A DNA stretch of 49,394 nucleotides from Pleurotus djamor (taxonomy: Eukaryota; Basidiomycota; Agaricomycetes; Agaricales; Pleurotaceae). Position numbers and translations under genes: made by a program. How positions within the stretch are numbered: the stretch's first letter is position 1; the number at the start of each line of letters is the position of its first letter. The notes under the pieces were generated by a model that was given only the letters and a program-made list of their open reading frames with translations, ran no database searches and was not told the DNA's origin. The stretch is from positions 1 through 49,394 of the forward strand of contig JAPEVF010000330.1 of assembly GCA_029747585.1 (NCBI GenBank). The letters run 5' to 3'. Positions 22,265 through 34,424 of this stretch are shown piece after piece.

Positions 22265-23365
22265 TCACTTCCCGCGCAGTTTCACATTCACCCACTCGAT
22301 GTTTGCGTGTACGCTCGCTAAATGTGCTTGAGCCGCTTGGGTAGCGGTGCCATCTTCAATTCTCACAAACACAATCGGTCGCGAACACAGGAGCTTGGAC
22401 ACCCTGTGATGATCGTTTCGCCGGGTGCGGGGTACCTTTTTCGCTCCTGATAGCTGATATCCGCGTAGAATCAGTCTCTCGAGGCTTGGAAGGCATAAGG
22501 CTTCATCTGCGTTTTGAGGGGGCGAGAGATATTTCAGAGGGTGTAAACGGCAATCTACGAGTGTGACAACTTTGATGTTGTTGAGGTATGGCAGGAATTC
22601 CGCCCAGTCCTTGATTCGGTAGAAGATTACCTGCTCTAGGTCAAGGAAATGTATGAAGGGGAGGAAGGATTGAAAGGAAATGTTGACAGATTCAAGGGAG
22701 TCGTTGAACAACTCGAGGTAGCTGAGCTCGCCATGGAACACTGAGAAACGGGCGTTTTTTGAAGCCGGTCGGGGAGAAATGTCTGGACAGATTGGGCATA
22801 ATCGAGGATTCTAGTGAACCTGGGACGATAGAATACTGATATGGAAGCGTGAGCTTTACGGTCGTTGTGTTTGGAAAAGTCAAATTATCAAATACCCGCA
22901 CGGACTTAAAGGAATTGATGAACAGATCAATGTTTTTGAGGTGAGAAAAATGAACGCGAGGGTATTGACGTAGCACAGATGAAAGTTCACCGAATGTGCC
23001 ATCCTCAACGCTGGGAGTTCCTTCGAGTACCTGGAGTGCTTGTAGGGGCGTCATCGTACGGGGTCGTAGAGGGGTTATCCGAAGAAACTGTAAGTGTTGA
23101 AGGCGAGGTATCTCCAATGGCAGTGACATTGCAACGACGAAGAGCCGGCGCAGAGCAGGCATCTCGGGCCACAGGTAATCGGTTGGTATGACTTGCCTCC
23201 TATTTCCTCGAAGCGTTAGAGTGTGGAGATATGGCGCGCATATGCTCGAACAATGGTCTAGGAGATCGCAAACCGCGTCGATGTCAAGCGCATCGACTGA
23301 AAGTTCGAGGTGACCGACCGTCCGAGTCGAGTGGTTGACTTGCGTTCCTTGACGCGATGGGCACC
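22265..23365 (-). pseudogene. F-box/LRR family gene, 5'-truncated, one frameshift at an A6 run
   Basis: It is closely related to the intact gene at 35878-37472. YLWPEMPALRRLF, MTPLQALQVLEGTPSVE, FDNLTFPNTTTVKL and the end ANIEWVNVKLRGK match YLWPEMPALRELK, MTPLQILQILQDTPLVE, FEYLTFPSSTAVNL and VTIEWENMEF. The frame changes at a run of six A near 22,755 (GGCTTCAAAAAACG). With five A the frame would continue unbroken from about 23,365 to the stop at 22265. The F-box and N-terminal ~200 residues are absent; the homology ends near 23,365, and unrelated sequence follows. Confidence 0.75.
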
Positions 23366-24360
23366 TTGAGCGTTATTGGAGGACTTCGGAGCCTAAATGT
23401 ATCGCTTGTTGATGCGTACGGCTTAAAATAAGTACAACGGGGATCATACCATTTTCACAGAGCGACAAATGTGGTGGATGTAAGGAAAGGGGAACATGGC
23501 GGGCGGAGTCAAACAATGGTGGCCACCATCCAATATAGTGGGTAGGGCGGTTCCCTCCAGTAATTTTCATGCTTCTACCAACACCGAAATCCACGTCTAC
23601 GAACGTGAAATTTGGGCGTTGACGAATCCGATACCCTTCTAAAATTCCAGCCGAGCTACTGGTTGTGGGTTTTGTTTTGATGCATCCACATTGGCATCGA
23701 ATCAACCTGGACATGCCTTGCTTGTAATGATTCGTCGACTTCAATATGTAGGTCCAAGGCCGCGCCCATTATCGTTACAACCGTCTTTCAACGCAACACT
23801 CAGGATAATAATGCCAGGTTGTTTCACCTCCCAGCTCACGTCACTACTCATCTTTGGGAATTCACTACGGGAGCTCAAGCCAAAGGCTCGAACCAATACT
23901 CTATCGTGGTTGTTTCGACGGTCGGGTCTCTCAGCGGACTGTCAATCCCGGTACAAATAACATGATCCACCTATGATTAAGGTCATACAATCCCAACTTC
24001 CAAACTACCTGAGACTTTCGACCATTTCCCCCTTGGTAGTGCCGCAATTCAAGTGCTCAGTTGTTTCTACAACAGGAAGGAGACTTGCTGAAATGAGATT
24101 GGCATAAAGTCTAAACTAGAGTACACATACTCTAAAGAAAGCCACGGTTAACTCCTACTCCTGAGTCAACCTCAATCTCGATTTTCTTCTCTCCCTTATT
24201 CCAGGTGATACTGTCTACAGCTTCAACGAGGTGAGTGTAACAGTGTTTATGTGTTAGTGTGGGCCACCGCGGGGCGTGGCAAGAACGGGTCCGCGGAGGG
24301 GACTCTAGGTGGGGTTCAGTCTATTCCGTCCATTTCATGACCTCCTTCATATCGGGCTAA
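23366..24360. other. No confident gene
   Basis: A minus-strand frame at 23373-23744 (with YRIRQRPNFTFVDVDFG) abuts the truncated F-box copy, but I cannot assign it. Nothing is recognised from 23,750 to 24,360. Confidence 0.3.
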
Positions 24361-24399
24361 CACTTTCACGGCACGCATGATATCTCAACACCGAAGTTC

Positions 24400-25640
24400 A
24401 AAGCTCCGACTTCTGTATTCCTAGGTACGATGATGAGGTTGGCTGGATGGAGGCTGTTTGAGTCGAGGCTTACGATGTTGATTGGCCGGCTGTGGGTGGT
24501 GAAAGAATGTAGTAAGTCAGCTATATCTCTTATGAAGCGGACGGAGCTGATACGAACGTACCAAGTCCGCTTTTCTCCAAAACCGGGCAAAGCATCATCC
24601 TCAAATATCTCCTCAACTGCTAGATGGTTTGTTCATCCCTTCAATTAGGCTGTTGTTGACGTTTGAGCCATTCTCTAGCGCGTATAAATTGAACATCGAA
24701 GTCGAAATTCCGAGGTACGTGTTCCGGGGTACGAGGAGGAGGGGTATGCAAGGAAGTCGTTTGATTTGCTGACGCCGACTTTGAGGGCTTGGATGAAGGT
24801 GTCTAGGAGGTATGGTATGTCAATGATTTACATTCTGAAGCGACAGATACTGAGGAAAACGAACCGTCTTTGATTTCCCCCAAACCCAGTCAAACCTTTG
24901 GGCTGGAATATCTCCACAACCTTCCAAGGTTCGTTTCTTCCTGCTAATGTCCCCTTCGCGTCGTAGTAACCATGCTTCTGCGCATAAGAAATCATCGCCG
25001 AAATCGATTGTCCGGCTTGTGTGCTCCCGGGTACTAGGAGGAGGATGTGACGCTGGACAGCCCCGGTTCGAAAGTTGTACACTTCGGGTGACAACTTTTG
25101 AGAGGATGACTCAGTGTTGGTCGCTTGCATCGATGGATGTATCCTCAAGGGGTCGGTTGGAGGTGCCTAACGCATGCGGTAAGTGAATGGTGAGCTTTGG
25201 CAAGCAAAGGAACTAGATGAAAACGCACCGTTTTCAAATTTTTCCACACCCGGCCCTAGCAACAACCTCGAATAACTCCCGAACGGCTAATCGGTTTGTT
25301 CTCATCTTTTGGTATGTTGCATTCGTGTTGCTTATCATCCTCCGGCGCGTATTTACGGCGCTCAAACTGTAAATTTCGGAAGTCGTCGTTCCGGGGTACC
25401 AGCAGGGCAGGTGTCACGGAACGAGGGCTGGGGAGGCGGGGACTAGCGGCTGCGTATACCCATGAAGTATGAATAAACATTCATAACGCTTTTCAGCGAG
25501 AAAATGCAAGGAAAACTTACCGCTCTCCTTTTTCTCCCCAGTAGGCTTAACCAACTAGAGGAATCAAGCCCCGAGTTACGAAGGGCTCCAAGACATACAT
25601 TGGGGGACAACCTTGGAGCCGAATAAGTCAAGGGTTGCAG
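24400..25640 (-). repeat. Array of degenerate ~300-bp repeat units (family R), second site
   Basis: At least three units of the family seen at 2.1-3.65 kb lie in tandem, in the same orientation. The GGTAC-type block is at about 24,729, 25,033 and 25,395. The ATATCTCC/AATAACTCC block is at about 24,604, 24,907 and 25,275. Minus-strand translation of two units aligns with WYPGTTTSEIYSLS against SYPGTRTSEFRLRC, and with NRLAVRELFEVV against NHLAVEEIFEDD, although stops interrupt the second. Each conceptual exon is followed by a GT donor. The unit period is about 300-360 bp. Confidence 0.55.
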
Positions 25641-28100
25641 CTTTGTCGGCCAGTGTCAGCGACGAGTCATTTTGTGAATTATTGCTATTACAGTTTAAAT
25701 ATTCCCACGATCTTTTGCCTTTTCTCACAGTCAATAGACAAACCGTCTGATAACTTAGTGATTCAGACTCCGAATAAGATACTTAATTAACAATTATTTA
25801 CTTTGTTTGTGCAACTAGTTGCCTCTCAGCCAACCGTACCGGCTTTCTTCAGAACCCCGGACCGTAAACCCTTGAAATTACATTAATGTCGAACGCTAAT
25901 GCTACCTGCGGCACCGTCGTTTACACCGCAGAGCAACACCCAGCAGGCAAGAAAGCCATTATGCCTACTTACCCAGCCGTAACGGACTTATTCTCAACTT
26001 ATTCTTGGCTGATTCGAGGCAGTTGACGGAGCCGGCTCACCCCAAAGTCGGTATCTTGCGAATAGTCCTCGAGTTTGGCGCGCGATAAGTAACGCTGACC
26101 GTTGACTTTACCGTCAAGGAAAACTGAGGAGCAGCTGAGGAGCGACGTCCACGGGCGCTTATCTCAGAGGTATTTTCCTCTCAACTAAGCGCTCTTCGCG
26201 CGCGTGTCCCCGTACAAGCAACTCCGCCAAGACGTCCGCATGCTACTCTATAGCAATCACGGAAGGACCGTAATATTACGTCGGCGCCTCTTACAGAGCT
26301 AAAACAGAATCACTTGAGAGTTAAGTAACAGAAGGGGGAAACACCATAGGCCGCAATCGCTTCTCGGTCAGTTTGAAAAATTGAAATTCCCAAACAAGCT
26401 CGACATGTCAACGTACGAATCTAATTTCCCCATGTTACGACACTGCCGCCGCATCCAGGACCGACTTTACAGAGGCTTGGTACTTCCTTTCGGAGCTGAG
26501 AAAAGACTTCGCCCCGAAACACTTCCCAACCAGAAACGCACGTAATACTAGCCGCGTAACCGATCTAGAAGTCATTTTAGATCATCAGTAAGTCATGCTA
26601 ACATCTTTGCTAGTTTATGCTTCCCCTACTTTCCGGGGGAGAATCCTACTCTCCTACACGCAACCTTGGGAGGACAGGTCCAAATGGTACGACAGATCGA
26701 TGGCGAGTCATGCCTAGCCGTTTTTAATGGTGTCGTTCGAGCTTAATCGTCCATCTTCAGGTATTTCCCTGAAGATTTGTCCCATCCATGTCCGAAAATG
26801 AAAGATTGACGACCAACCACGAAGATACCTCCCGCGATCGATGTGGTTCCTTGGTTGTAGGCTGTGGACGACCCCTGGACCGAATTTGCAAGAGGCTACG
26901 GTCGCTTCTTGACATGTGACCCATGTACCATCTCCTCGCGCCGACTTGCCAAAGCGACCGAATACGGCAAAACTTGCGCCGGGAGAACAATCCCTAAGGG
27001 TCACTGAGTAAGAGGTAAGCCAGCTTGACAACGTTCATTGAATACTCACTTATCTATGGTCGCTTTTTGCATTTTTCATCTCTAGGGACAGAACCTTTGT
27101 TTCAATATTGATGCATCATGTTGAGTCGGAGGCTCCCTGGGCGGTACGTCGNTTTTTGCAACCTTGTATATCGTTTTTAGATCGCTTACGACGGATTTCA
27201 TGATGTTACAGAGCAGTCGCGTCGCCTTGAGGTCGAAAATCTTGATTTCCCAGAGAACGAGGAAACGCTGGCCAAATGCGATCATACACCCGAGATTGGC
27301 ATGGGGTATTGGCGCACATACGCCCAAGGTTTCAAGACCGCCCATGACCTTCAATTTTTTGTCTTTCGAGCTCGAACCTTGATATATCGCGTCGGATCTT
27401 GCTGTCCCTTGGAGGTCAGCCATTTATCGGCCGTTTAGTACTGGTCACAACACGGGATCTAAGGTGGTAGCTTTCCCAGCTCTGGAGGAGAAGGTGTGCG
27501 GTGAGTGCTAATTTTATTTCTTTCACACTAAACAGTATATAACTCAATTGCTGTAACACACGTAGCCGAGCTGGCAGCGTCATCGACCATGGTTGAAAAG
27601 TGCTCTTCGCGCGAGTACCCAAACTTCGAAAATTTCGATTGAAGCGTCAAGGGATACACGCTGGAGGACGTTAGGTAACACGCCTGGATGGTCATGGGAT
27701 ATACGGCCAAACTGCCCAGTTACTGATGAGGTGCTCGAGTTCGAGGATGATTGTGGCACCGGTACCGCTGAAAATCGAACAGGCTAAGTTTCTGTCTAAC
27801 TTTCTAGCCCTATGGAGTCTACAATTGATTCACCATGACCATTAGACGTCTAGACTCTCACATCTTGAAGCGATCGTCGGACGTGTTTCAAGCATGGCCT
27901 ACTGTCCTTTCCACCCTAAGACCTCAAACTCTGAAGATTGTCCTCCGAGCGCCGGTGCTGCGGGCTAAAGAAGCGTTGGCAACACGAGCATAAGATACTG
28001 GAAGAATACAACTAACCCGGCAGTCTATCAAGGCTGGCTAGATTGGTTCAAACGACTGACGTAAGTATGTCTTCGTCGGCTGTGGTTATGGAGGATCAAA
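25641..28100. other. No confident gene
   Basis: 25,660-26,700 has almost no open frames. 26,700-27,800 has a few short minus-strand frames (for example 27082-27423, interrupted by an N at 27152) that I cannot assign. There is no tRNA, no repeat I can name and no transposon end. Confidence 0.35.
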
Positions 28101-28129
28101 TGAGTGTGATGGAGTGACTATCCAGGAAA

Positions 28130-29270
28130 AGCATGACGGTCACTCTCTTCGACCTTGCCTCCTCCTCCAACGCACGGCGCGATAATGCCCGGTGGAAAAT
28201 ACTCCTCTGGATAGCTGCAGTGTCCATCACACATCGAAGCAGACACGGTTCGTATGAGCGAAAGCTAAGGTTCAAACAAATGCAGAGTTCATACGCTGCA
28301 GAACGGTGGGGTCTCAGTGCCCTGCCTGGGATGGATGATGTTGAGCCTTGATCTATGCGTATCGCGCCGGTGGGATTACTTCACTCACCATCACTGTTTC
28401 ACTCCCCCGCCAAAATCAGTTCTGTGCTGCGAAGGAGAACATCGCTGTCAGCAGGCCTTAACCGCTCAGGTTGTCAGACCACTCCACGCCGCGCAGCTTC
28501 TCTCGCTAGGTATTCCCCAGGAAAATAGAGTGGGGACGCTTAAGGAGTTTTTATGGTGTACATCTCCGTCATCTAACGGCTCTTCGCGTCCTTTCATCAA
28601 ACCGGTCGCAGACCACAGTTGGAAGATTCTTCCAGGGTTGACCCTATTTGCGGTCGCCGTTCTCTTGGAGATACTTAGTATGGAGATGATGGAGATGACG
28701 GAGATTAACGCTGAAGACCGGGAAGGACATCAGCATCGCAGGTACGCCCGTTTTTGGACGTTTGTTTTTCGTATTTCTTATAATCTCGTCCCCATCGGGC
28801 AGAGCTCTTCCCAACACGAAGACGCAGCACTCCTCCCATCGTCGTCCCCTTTAAATTCAATCATTCTGCTACCCCACCAGCCATCTTCTTCACATTCCGT
28901 GATGGACGCCAGTTCAGGACGGGCCGGTCTCAGAGAGCAAACACGATTCAAAGGAAAACCCCGCCGTCCTCAACGTCACAACCGTCGCTGCCCTCACAAT
29001 TCACCCCATCCTTCGTTGAATTGCACCCTCCCAGCCATTAACTCCCTAGCAGGACGGCAGGTTGAACGCTGCCACTGTCATGATGAACGACATCCATATC
29101 ACCTTCCATTGGACCATCCCATGGGTTTCCTACAACTCCTCCCGGTCATTCCACGCCGAGGTGTCGTCTCCCTCGCGTGCTCTTTGCTTTCAATGGCTGC
29201 AATGGAGCGCAGCCCCTGCTCCGGTGACGGTGCAAGCATATGTAGCCTCCCATGACATCACCTAGATGCC
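28130..29270 (+). pseudogene. Unknown gene region containing the second copy of the 18-kb duplicated segment
   Basis: 28490-28860 (+) is homologous to 18545-18180 (-): QLLSLGIPQENRVGTLKEF, CTSPSSNGSSRPFIKP and SWKILPG match the other copy. Here the frame stays open through an acidic Met/Glu-rich stretch to a CAG/GTACGCCC donor. Downstream short frames, such as one with FHWTIPWVSYNSSRSFH near 29,100, look protein-like, but I could not join them into one gene. The family is not recognised. Confidence 0.4.
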
Positions 29271-29987
29271 CTGAAGCTCAAGTGATTGCTGAGGACGAGA
29301 GGATTGAAGAGAAGAGGAAGAGGGAGGAAGAGGAGAGCAGGCGCGGTACGACGATGAAGAACGTTTCGAATCCGTCAACGGCGTAGCAGAGGGTCGACTC
29401 CAGTGGGATGTTGTCTGTAGGCAGCCAGACCTCGAACTGATCGGTAGTTTCTTATCTCACGGACTCATCTCTCCTTCCGCACCGGTGTTGTACTTTCTTC
29501 ATGGACGCTCTTTACCTCTTTTCTTTCCACTCTCCCCACCCATTTCTGTTCTATTCAACACGGATTCGTATTCTGTCACTGACTGGGAGCGTGCCTTGGT
29601 CTTTAGAATTATGACGGCTATCTCTCTACAAACATTGTCCCTTCAACAACACCTTGATCGCGAATACGGGATTCTTCAGCTACCTTCACCGCCATCAACC
29701 TAGCTCTCGCGCGCTTTGTACTATATGTCTAGGACACTAACAGAGGGATCCCTTTTATTTCCCAACGTTTGGTCCCCGACTTCTGGTGTCCCGCGGAGTG
29801 TTGGAAGGTCGGCTTGCGACTTTCTGCAGCTTCCATCTTGCCGCCATTTTTGAGATGGAAGATTGACGTTTTACGATTTCAGACGGCTAGAAATTCCTTG
29901 CCCAAGGTGATGGACTGAAACGTGTGATAGGGGAAGCCATCATGTCAGAGATTGACCGTGCCACCAACCATCGATGAATCGCTGATT
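29271..29987. other. No confident gene
   Basis: Holds a short open frame at 29485-29703 (+) of unknown nature and a 32-nt segment at 29428-29459 that is shared with 35389-35420. Nothing else is recognised. Confidence 0.3.
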
Positions 29988-30468
29988 ATGGACAGTCGCT
30001 CAGTTCTTAACCACAACATGGTACGTGAAAGACTTCGCGCCGAGAACGATTATGACTCACCCATTTGGCTTTAACAGGCTATCCTGACCAACTTCGCTGC
30101 CCAGAGTCTCATCGACGACGAAATCGACGCCGAAATGGAACGCCACTGGGATCTCCTCAAAAGGCTCTGGTCGCAGCGAAACACTCATTGTGCTGTAAAC
30201 CAGCTTCCCACCGACGTTTTGGAGCACATCTTCTTTTTCATCAAGGACGACGCTGAGTCCATTGAGCCATTTCCCTGTGAAGCGTATTCGGAATGGACGG
30301 TGCTACTTTATGTGCCGCGCTTGGTACGACATCATCATCGACGCACCTCGTTTATGGTCTACAATAGACCTAAACTCTCCGCACGCATCCCAAATGCTAG
30401 CTTGCTCGAACTTCGAGATAACAAAAAGCCATCAAATGATGTATGCATATAGAATCAATACAGAGTAA
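29988..30468 (+). pseudogene. F-box protein N-terminal fragment with frameshift
   Basis: Exon 1 (29988-30020, or just the ATG at 30018-30020) is followed by a 57-nt intron GTACGTG...AACAG. Exon 2 from 30078 encodes a helical lead-in (SLIDDEIDAEMERHWDLLKR) and the F-box start, NQLPTDVLEHIFFFIKDD. The second half of the F-box, CRAWYDIIIDAPRLWSTIDL, is in the next frame, so one base is gained or two are lost near 30,290. The frame stops at 30468 and the leucine-rich region is missing. Intact family members are ~530-550 residues. It would have been an SCF ubiquitin-ligase substrate receptor. Confidence 0.75.
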
Positions 30469-30720
30469 TACCAAAATAAAACGTGAATTTCGCAATATCA
30501 TGGCCACATTACGCTGCATCATCAGGATGGGATTCTATCGATTCGAGGAATATCAGCAGCTTTCCCGTGGGGGTAGGGCGAAAAGTACTATCTATCTTCC
30601 GTGCAGGCGCCTTTCCAATCGCAGTGCGAGGTAAGAGCAAGCTCGTCGCGAGGAAATCTTTGGCCCCTCAGTTCGAGGAGACGTTTAGGAGATGATACCC
30701 ACGGTCAGTCTCAGTACATA

Positions 30721-30804
30721 GTGAGTGTGGGACGATTATATATTGACCGTGAGAACATACTTTTCCAGGCGTTACCACAAACCCTCAGACTCCGTAACGG
30801 TTAA
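30721..30804 (+). repeat. Segment shared with the 5' region of the F-box gene at 37.5 kb
   Basis: An intron-like stretch GTGAGTGTGGGACGAT...TTTTCCAG (30721-30768), plus about 36 bp beyond it, is homologous to 37587-37500 on the minus strand. Both can also be read as protein (IDRENILF against IDRENLLF), so whether it is intron or exon is unresolved. It marks another partial duplication of the F-box locus. Confidence 0.55.
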
Positions 30805-31619
30805 CCAGCCAACCCACCCTCTGGCTAAGTTATTAGCCATTCATACTATATAAGCTTACAGGCAACGAAAGCGAGAGTCCTCACAATCTGCTTTTAAAGG
30901 GCTGCGAACATCTTTGCTGTACATAATACGGCGATGACGCGTTCTTTGCGCTCCTTGAAACAAGTCTGTGACTGATCCGCTCTCAGCCAAAACTTTGGTC
31001 CTTCGTCTACTTCGACCATTCGTCGTATCATCTCTATTGCTTCAATACCCGTACTGCATTCATCGCCGTGGCTCCTGCTCAAACGCCAAAACGCACTCAG
31101 GGATCTCCCCCAAAATCAACCTTCTCGTCTTCGACCCGGTCAAATTTGCGCCAAACACGTACAGAACAAAGATATGCTCTCCTCCAACGCGCTGAATGGG
31201 AGTCAAACGATTGGCAAGACATAGGAACCAGCTATTCGACGTGGGAGATCATGGTATGGGATGCCTCCTGCTCGTCCGCTCAATCTGGTACGTACCTTTG
31301 TCGTATCGATTCCTCAGACTGCTCATCCCTTTTACCTTCAGTGTGTCTTCACCAAACTGGAGCGGTCTGGGCTCTAGGTTGCACCTCTCGACTCTCCGCC
31401 ACGATTCCCCTCCTAGCCCCCGAACGGCCGCCTCTCGACGTCTGAGCTTGGACGACCATCCACACATGTGAAACCAGCACCCGCACGTCCATATCCGTTA
31501 CGAAGAGAGCTGGGAACGACTTATGGGGAAGGTGACTGGATCATAGTCCCACCAAGTCGTCAATATGCGTGGAATTTGGGGACTGCGGACCATGGTGCGA
31601 TTTCGTCGTGCTAGGTTGG

Positions 31620-34100
31620 GGCAGGAAGTTAACGGCTAGCTCGTACGCCTTTCTAGACACTCGCGCCTGCGCTCTCCGCGTCATCATACCAGCATCAGGT
31701 CCACCCCCGATGATTCACGAGTTATCCGCCGTCGTAGGGTAGGCTGGTACCTCAGAAAATCCAACATCGTGAGTTGTCTTCGACTCCTTTCGCCCTAGAA
31801 ATCTCTCAAACGATTTACTGTGCTCTGTATTAGACATGTGTAACCGCGACTTTGGCACCTTGAACGCTGCTTTAAGCCTCATTGATGGTGTATCCGCCTC
31901 CCAGCGCCTTGGATGATTAACCTCCGAGCATTACCATTCGACGGACTCTGAGAGCCGCTGAAGCAGCGACAGTACAACATAAACACGCTCCTCAAGATTG
32001 AAGGACAACTCTTTGAGCCGTCAACGCATTTTCCTACATCATTGGTTTCGCTGCAACTGTGGAAAATCGAGCAAAGTAAGTCGCCGTCGATTCGCTGCAC
32101 TGTCGAAAGCTAATATGCGAGTTCCTGCTTCGTCTAGACGTGTACAGCTGCGCCCTAAGCGCCATCAGGCTGTTTTCAAGTATCTTCCCAGGTCTGGCCT
32201 CCCTATGGTACGCCCAAGCATCCCGTTTAGAGATCTGGGCGTCAGGAGTATAGCAAAAGCAGCTGTATCCTAGCGCGGTCTCGCTCCTCGGGTGATAACC
32301 CGGTCCGTACCACCAATCCTCAGTTATTTACGTCGTTGGCGTACATTCATGGTTTAGAAACCCACAGATCGTCAGTTCATTCTGATCTTTTTCAGCTGTA
32401 GACCGACTATTGACAGCTCATTTTCGACTCAGCCTTTCTTCTCCACGGTGGAACGATACTCGCATAGAGTAGCCGCGAGAGCTTTGGGTAGCTGTGCACC
32501 TTGGTCACTTAACGGGCGTGATTCCCCCCTTCTTTCCTAGCCCTCCGCGGCTTGATCTCAGTGCTTCCTTTCTACTCCGCTCTTCCAGCTTAGCCAGTTT
32601 CATGGCCTCATACTCCCATCCATACTATAGCTCGTGGTTGCGAAGCTGTACACTCAGACATGTATTTTGCGGATTCGAAACCGCCACCAAGCTCGCTGCA
32701 GTGGTAACTGAGATATGTACGGTTACAGTACGTCCAATCGGTTTCTTGGGTTGACGACTTCGCAACTCAAGTCGTTCTCATAGTGTCCGTCTTTCATCGT
32801 GGAAGGGGCAATGAAACGCTCTGTCAGCCTTGCTCAGGTCTAGCGATGTAATCGACGTCCTTGTCTGGAGGCGGTGCTTATTGCTGAGCGGCAAAGTCTC
32901 CGTGCGCTGTGATTTTATTACCGAGCTTTTCGTGTATATTCGACGGAATGAAATTGGTTGGAACGGTTGGAAACATCCGCATTGACCTTCCGCTCTGCGA
33001 CCTTCGACACCAAGCACATCACTCACGATCAAGAGTATGAATAGAGTCCTCTGTGCTCATCGAAGCCTGCAACCGCTGGCATCCTCTCGTAGTCGAAGAG
33101 ATATCCTACTTAGTCCGTTGCTACTCTCAATCTAGAACAAAAAGCTTCGTAAGTTTTCCTCATGTCTTCCCTCCCTAAAAATGGATACCATCCTCACCAT
33201 AATCCATGCACAGACGTAGCTTACTTCAGACACGCTGATGCTGAGTCAACCGCTTGAATCGGCCGATTACATTACTTTTGCAATCATTCAATTATGGCCG
33301 GAGTTCATCGTTGCGTTTCTCGTTTTCTTTGACACACATAACATCTTCAGTACCTCGACGGTTCGAACGGGTATGGGGGGTTGGTGAAACCTTGTATCAC
33401 GCTGTCTCCGCCTCCTGGTACCCCAACCCACGCACCTCCAGAAAGGACGGCGTGGGGGTGCTGACAGCCGCGAAAGCAGCGCTAGCAATGAACGATCACG
33501 TCACTCAAAGACGGGGACGAACCTACGAGTCTTTGGCAGACTAGTCGACATCGTCGGNTTTCGCCCTCAGTGTGAAAAACTTTTAACGCGTAAGTTTCTT
33601 CCAACTTGCTTCGCAGTATACATCTGATATCTGATTTTCTGTCCTTTTTCAATGTATACATACACAGTATATGGTTACCCAAGGTCTTCCCCACTTCCTG
33701 GCACCCGAAACGACCAGCTTCGCAGCTACTCTCAGGCGTCCGCAAGTACGGAGGAATCAGCTTTATCACAACGGGAATCAGCTCCTCACTTCCGATCCCG
33801 GATAACAGAAGCCCCCCTTGAGTTATTCGATGTCGTAGGTTCGGTCAGTTCTGCGGAAAATTGGACTTCATTTTGGTCACCTCCCGGGCCGTTACCAAAA
33901 GCTCATCCTTTGACTTTGACTTTCTTTTAGGCAATGGGAACGCGAATGGAGAAACCCATTTTCATAGGAGAGAGCGCTGAGTAGCCGTGCGCTTTGGGAG
34001 AAACTACAGCCGTCCAGAGGTCAACGCAGGCGTTTCCCCAGCGATCGACGGCTTGAATTTCAGTGCGTTCTGCTATCTCTGTTCCTACTGTCTTATCGTC
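31620..34100 (+). repeat. Degenerate repeat-unit region, plus orientation, copy 1
   Basis: Diverged units carry a TTATTCGaTGTCGTAGG-like block followed about 35 bp later by GAAAATcc and a splice-donor-like GTGAGTT (for example 31,716-31,772 and 33,816-33,860; weaker at 32,018 and 32,330). The same blocks in the same order recur at 37.9-40.0 kb, for instance TCCATACTATAGCTCGT at 32,618 and 39,721. No unit is open along its length. It is likely a decayed tandem array, possibly the reverse orientation of family R. Confidence 0.5.
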
Positions 34101-34424
34101 CTATCCATAGTATAGCTCGTACCTTCTGGAAGCCTAGCCCAAGGCCACGGAGCTCGCGTTTGGGAAGCTACCGCTGCTTCTAGGTTCACCTCATTCTCGG
34201 CCACTGTGGATATGGGCGAATGAAACACTCCCAATCCTCGGCCGGGCTCGACGTGAGAAGCAGGTTCCTTCTAGCTTCGTATGTGGCTCTCTTTATTTCC
34301 CATCTGAATAGGTTTGACTTGATAAATGCATGTACTCTACAATACACAGGAGGAAANCCCCCCTTGCTATACTTCAGTTTTGAGTACTTGATGAATGTGG
34401 GCGCTCACCGTAATTGTTGTCTAG

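Noticed and set aside
25641..26700. Retrotransposon LTR or gag/pol remnant
   Set aside because: Short protein-like runs exist (for example AWYFLSELRKDFAPKHFP near 26,480), but there are no paired LTRs, primer-binding site, protease or reverse-transcriptase motifs.
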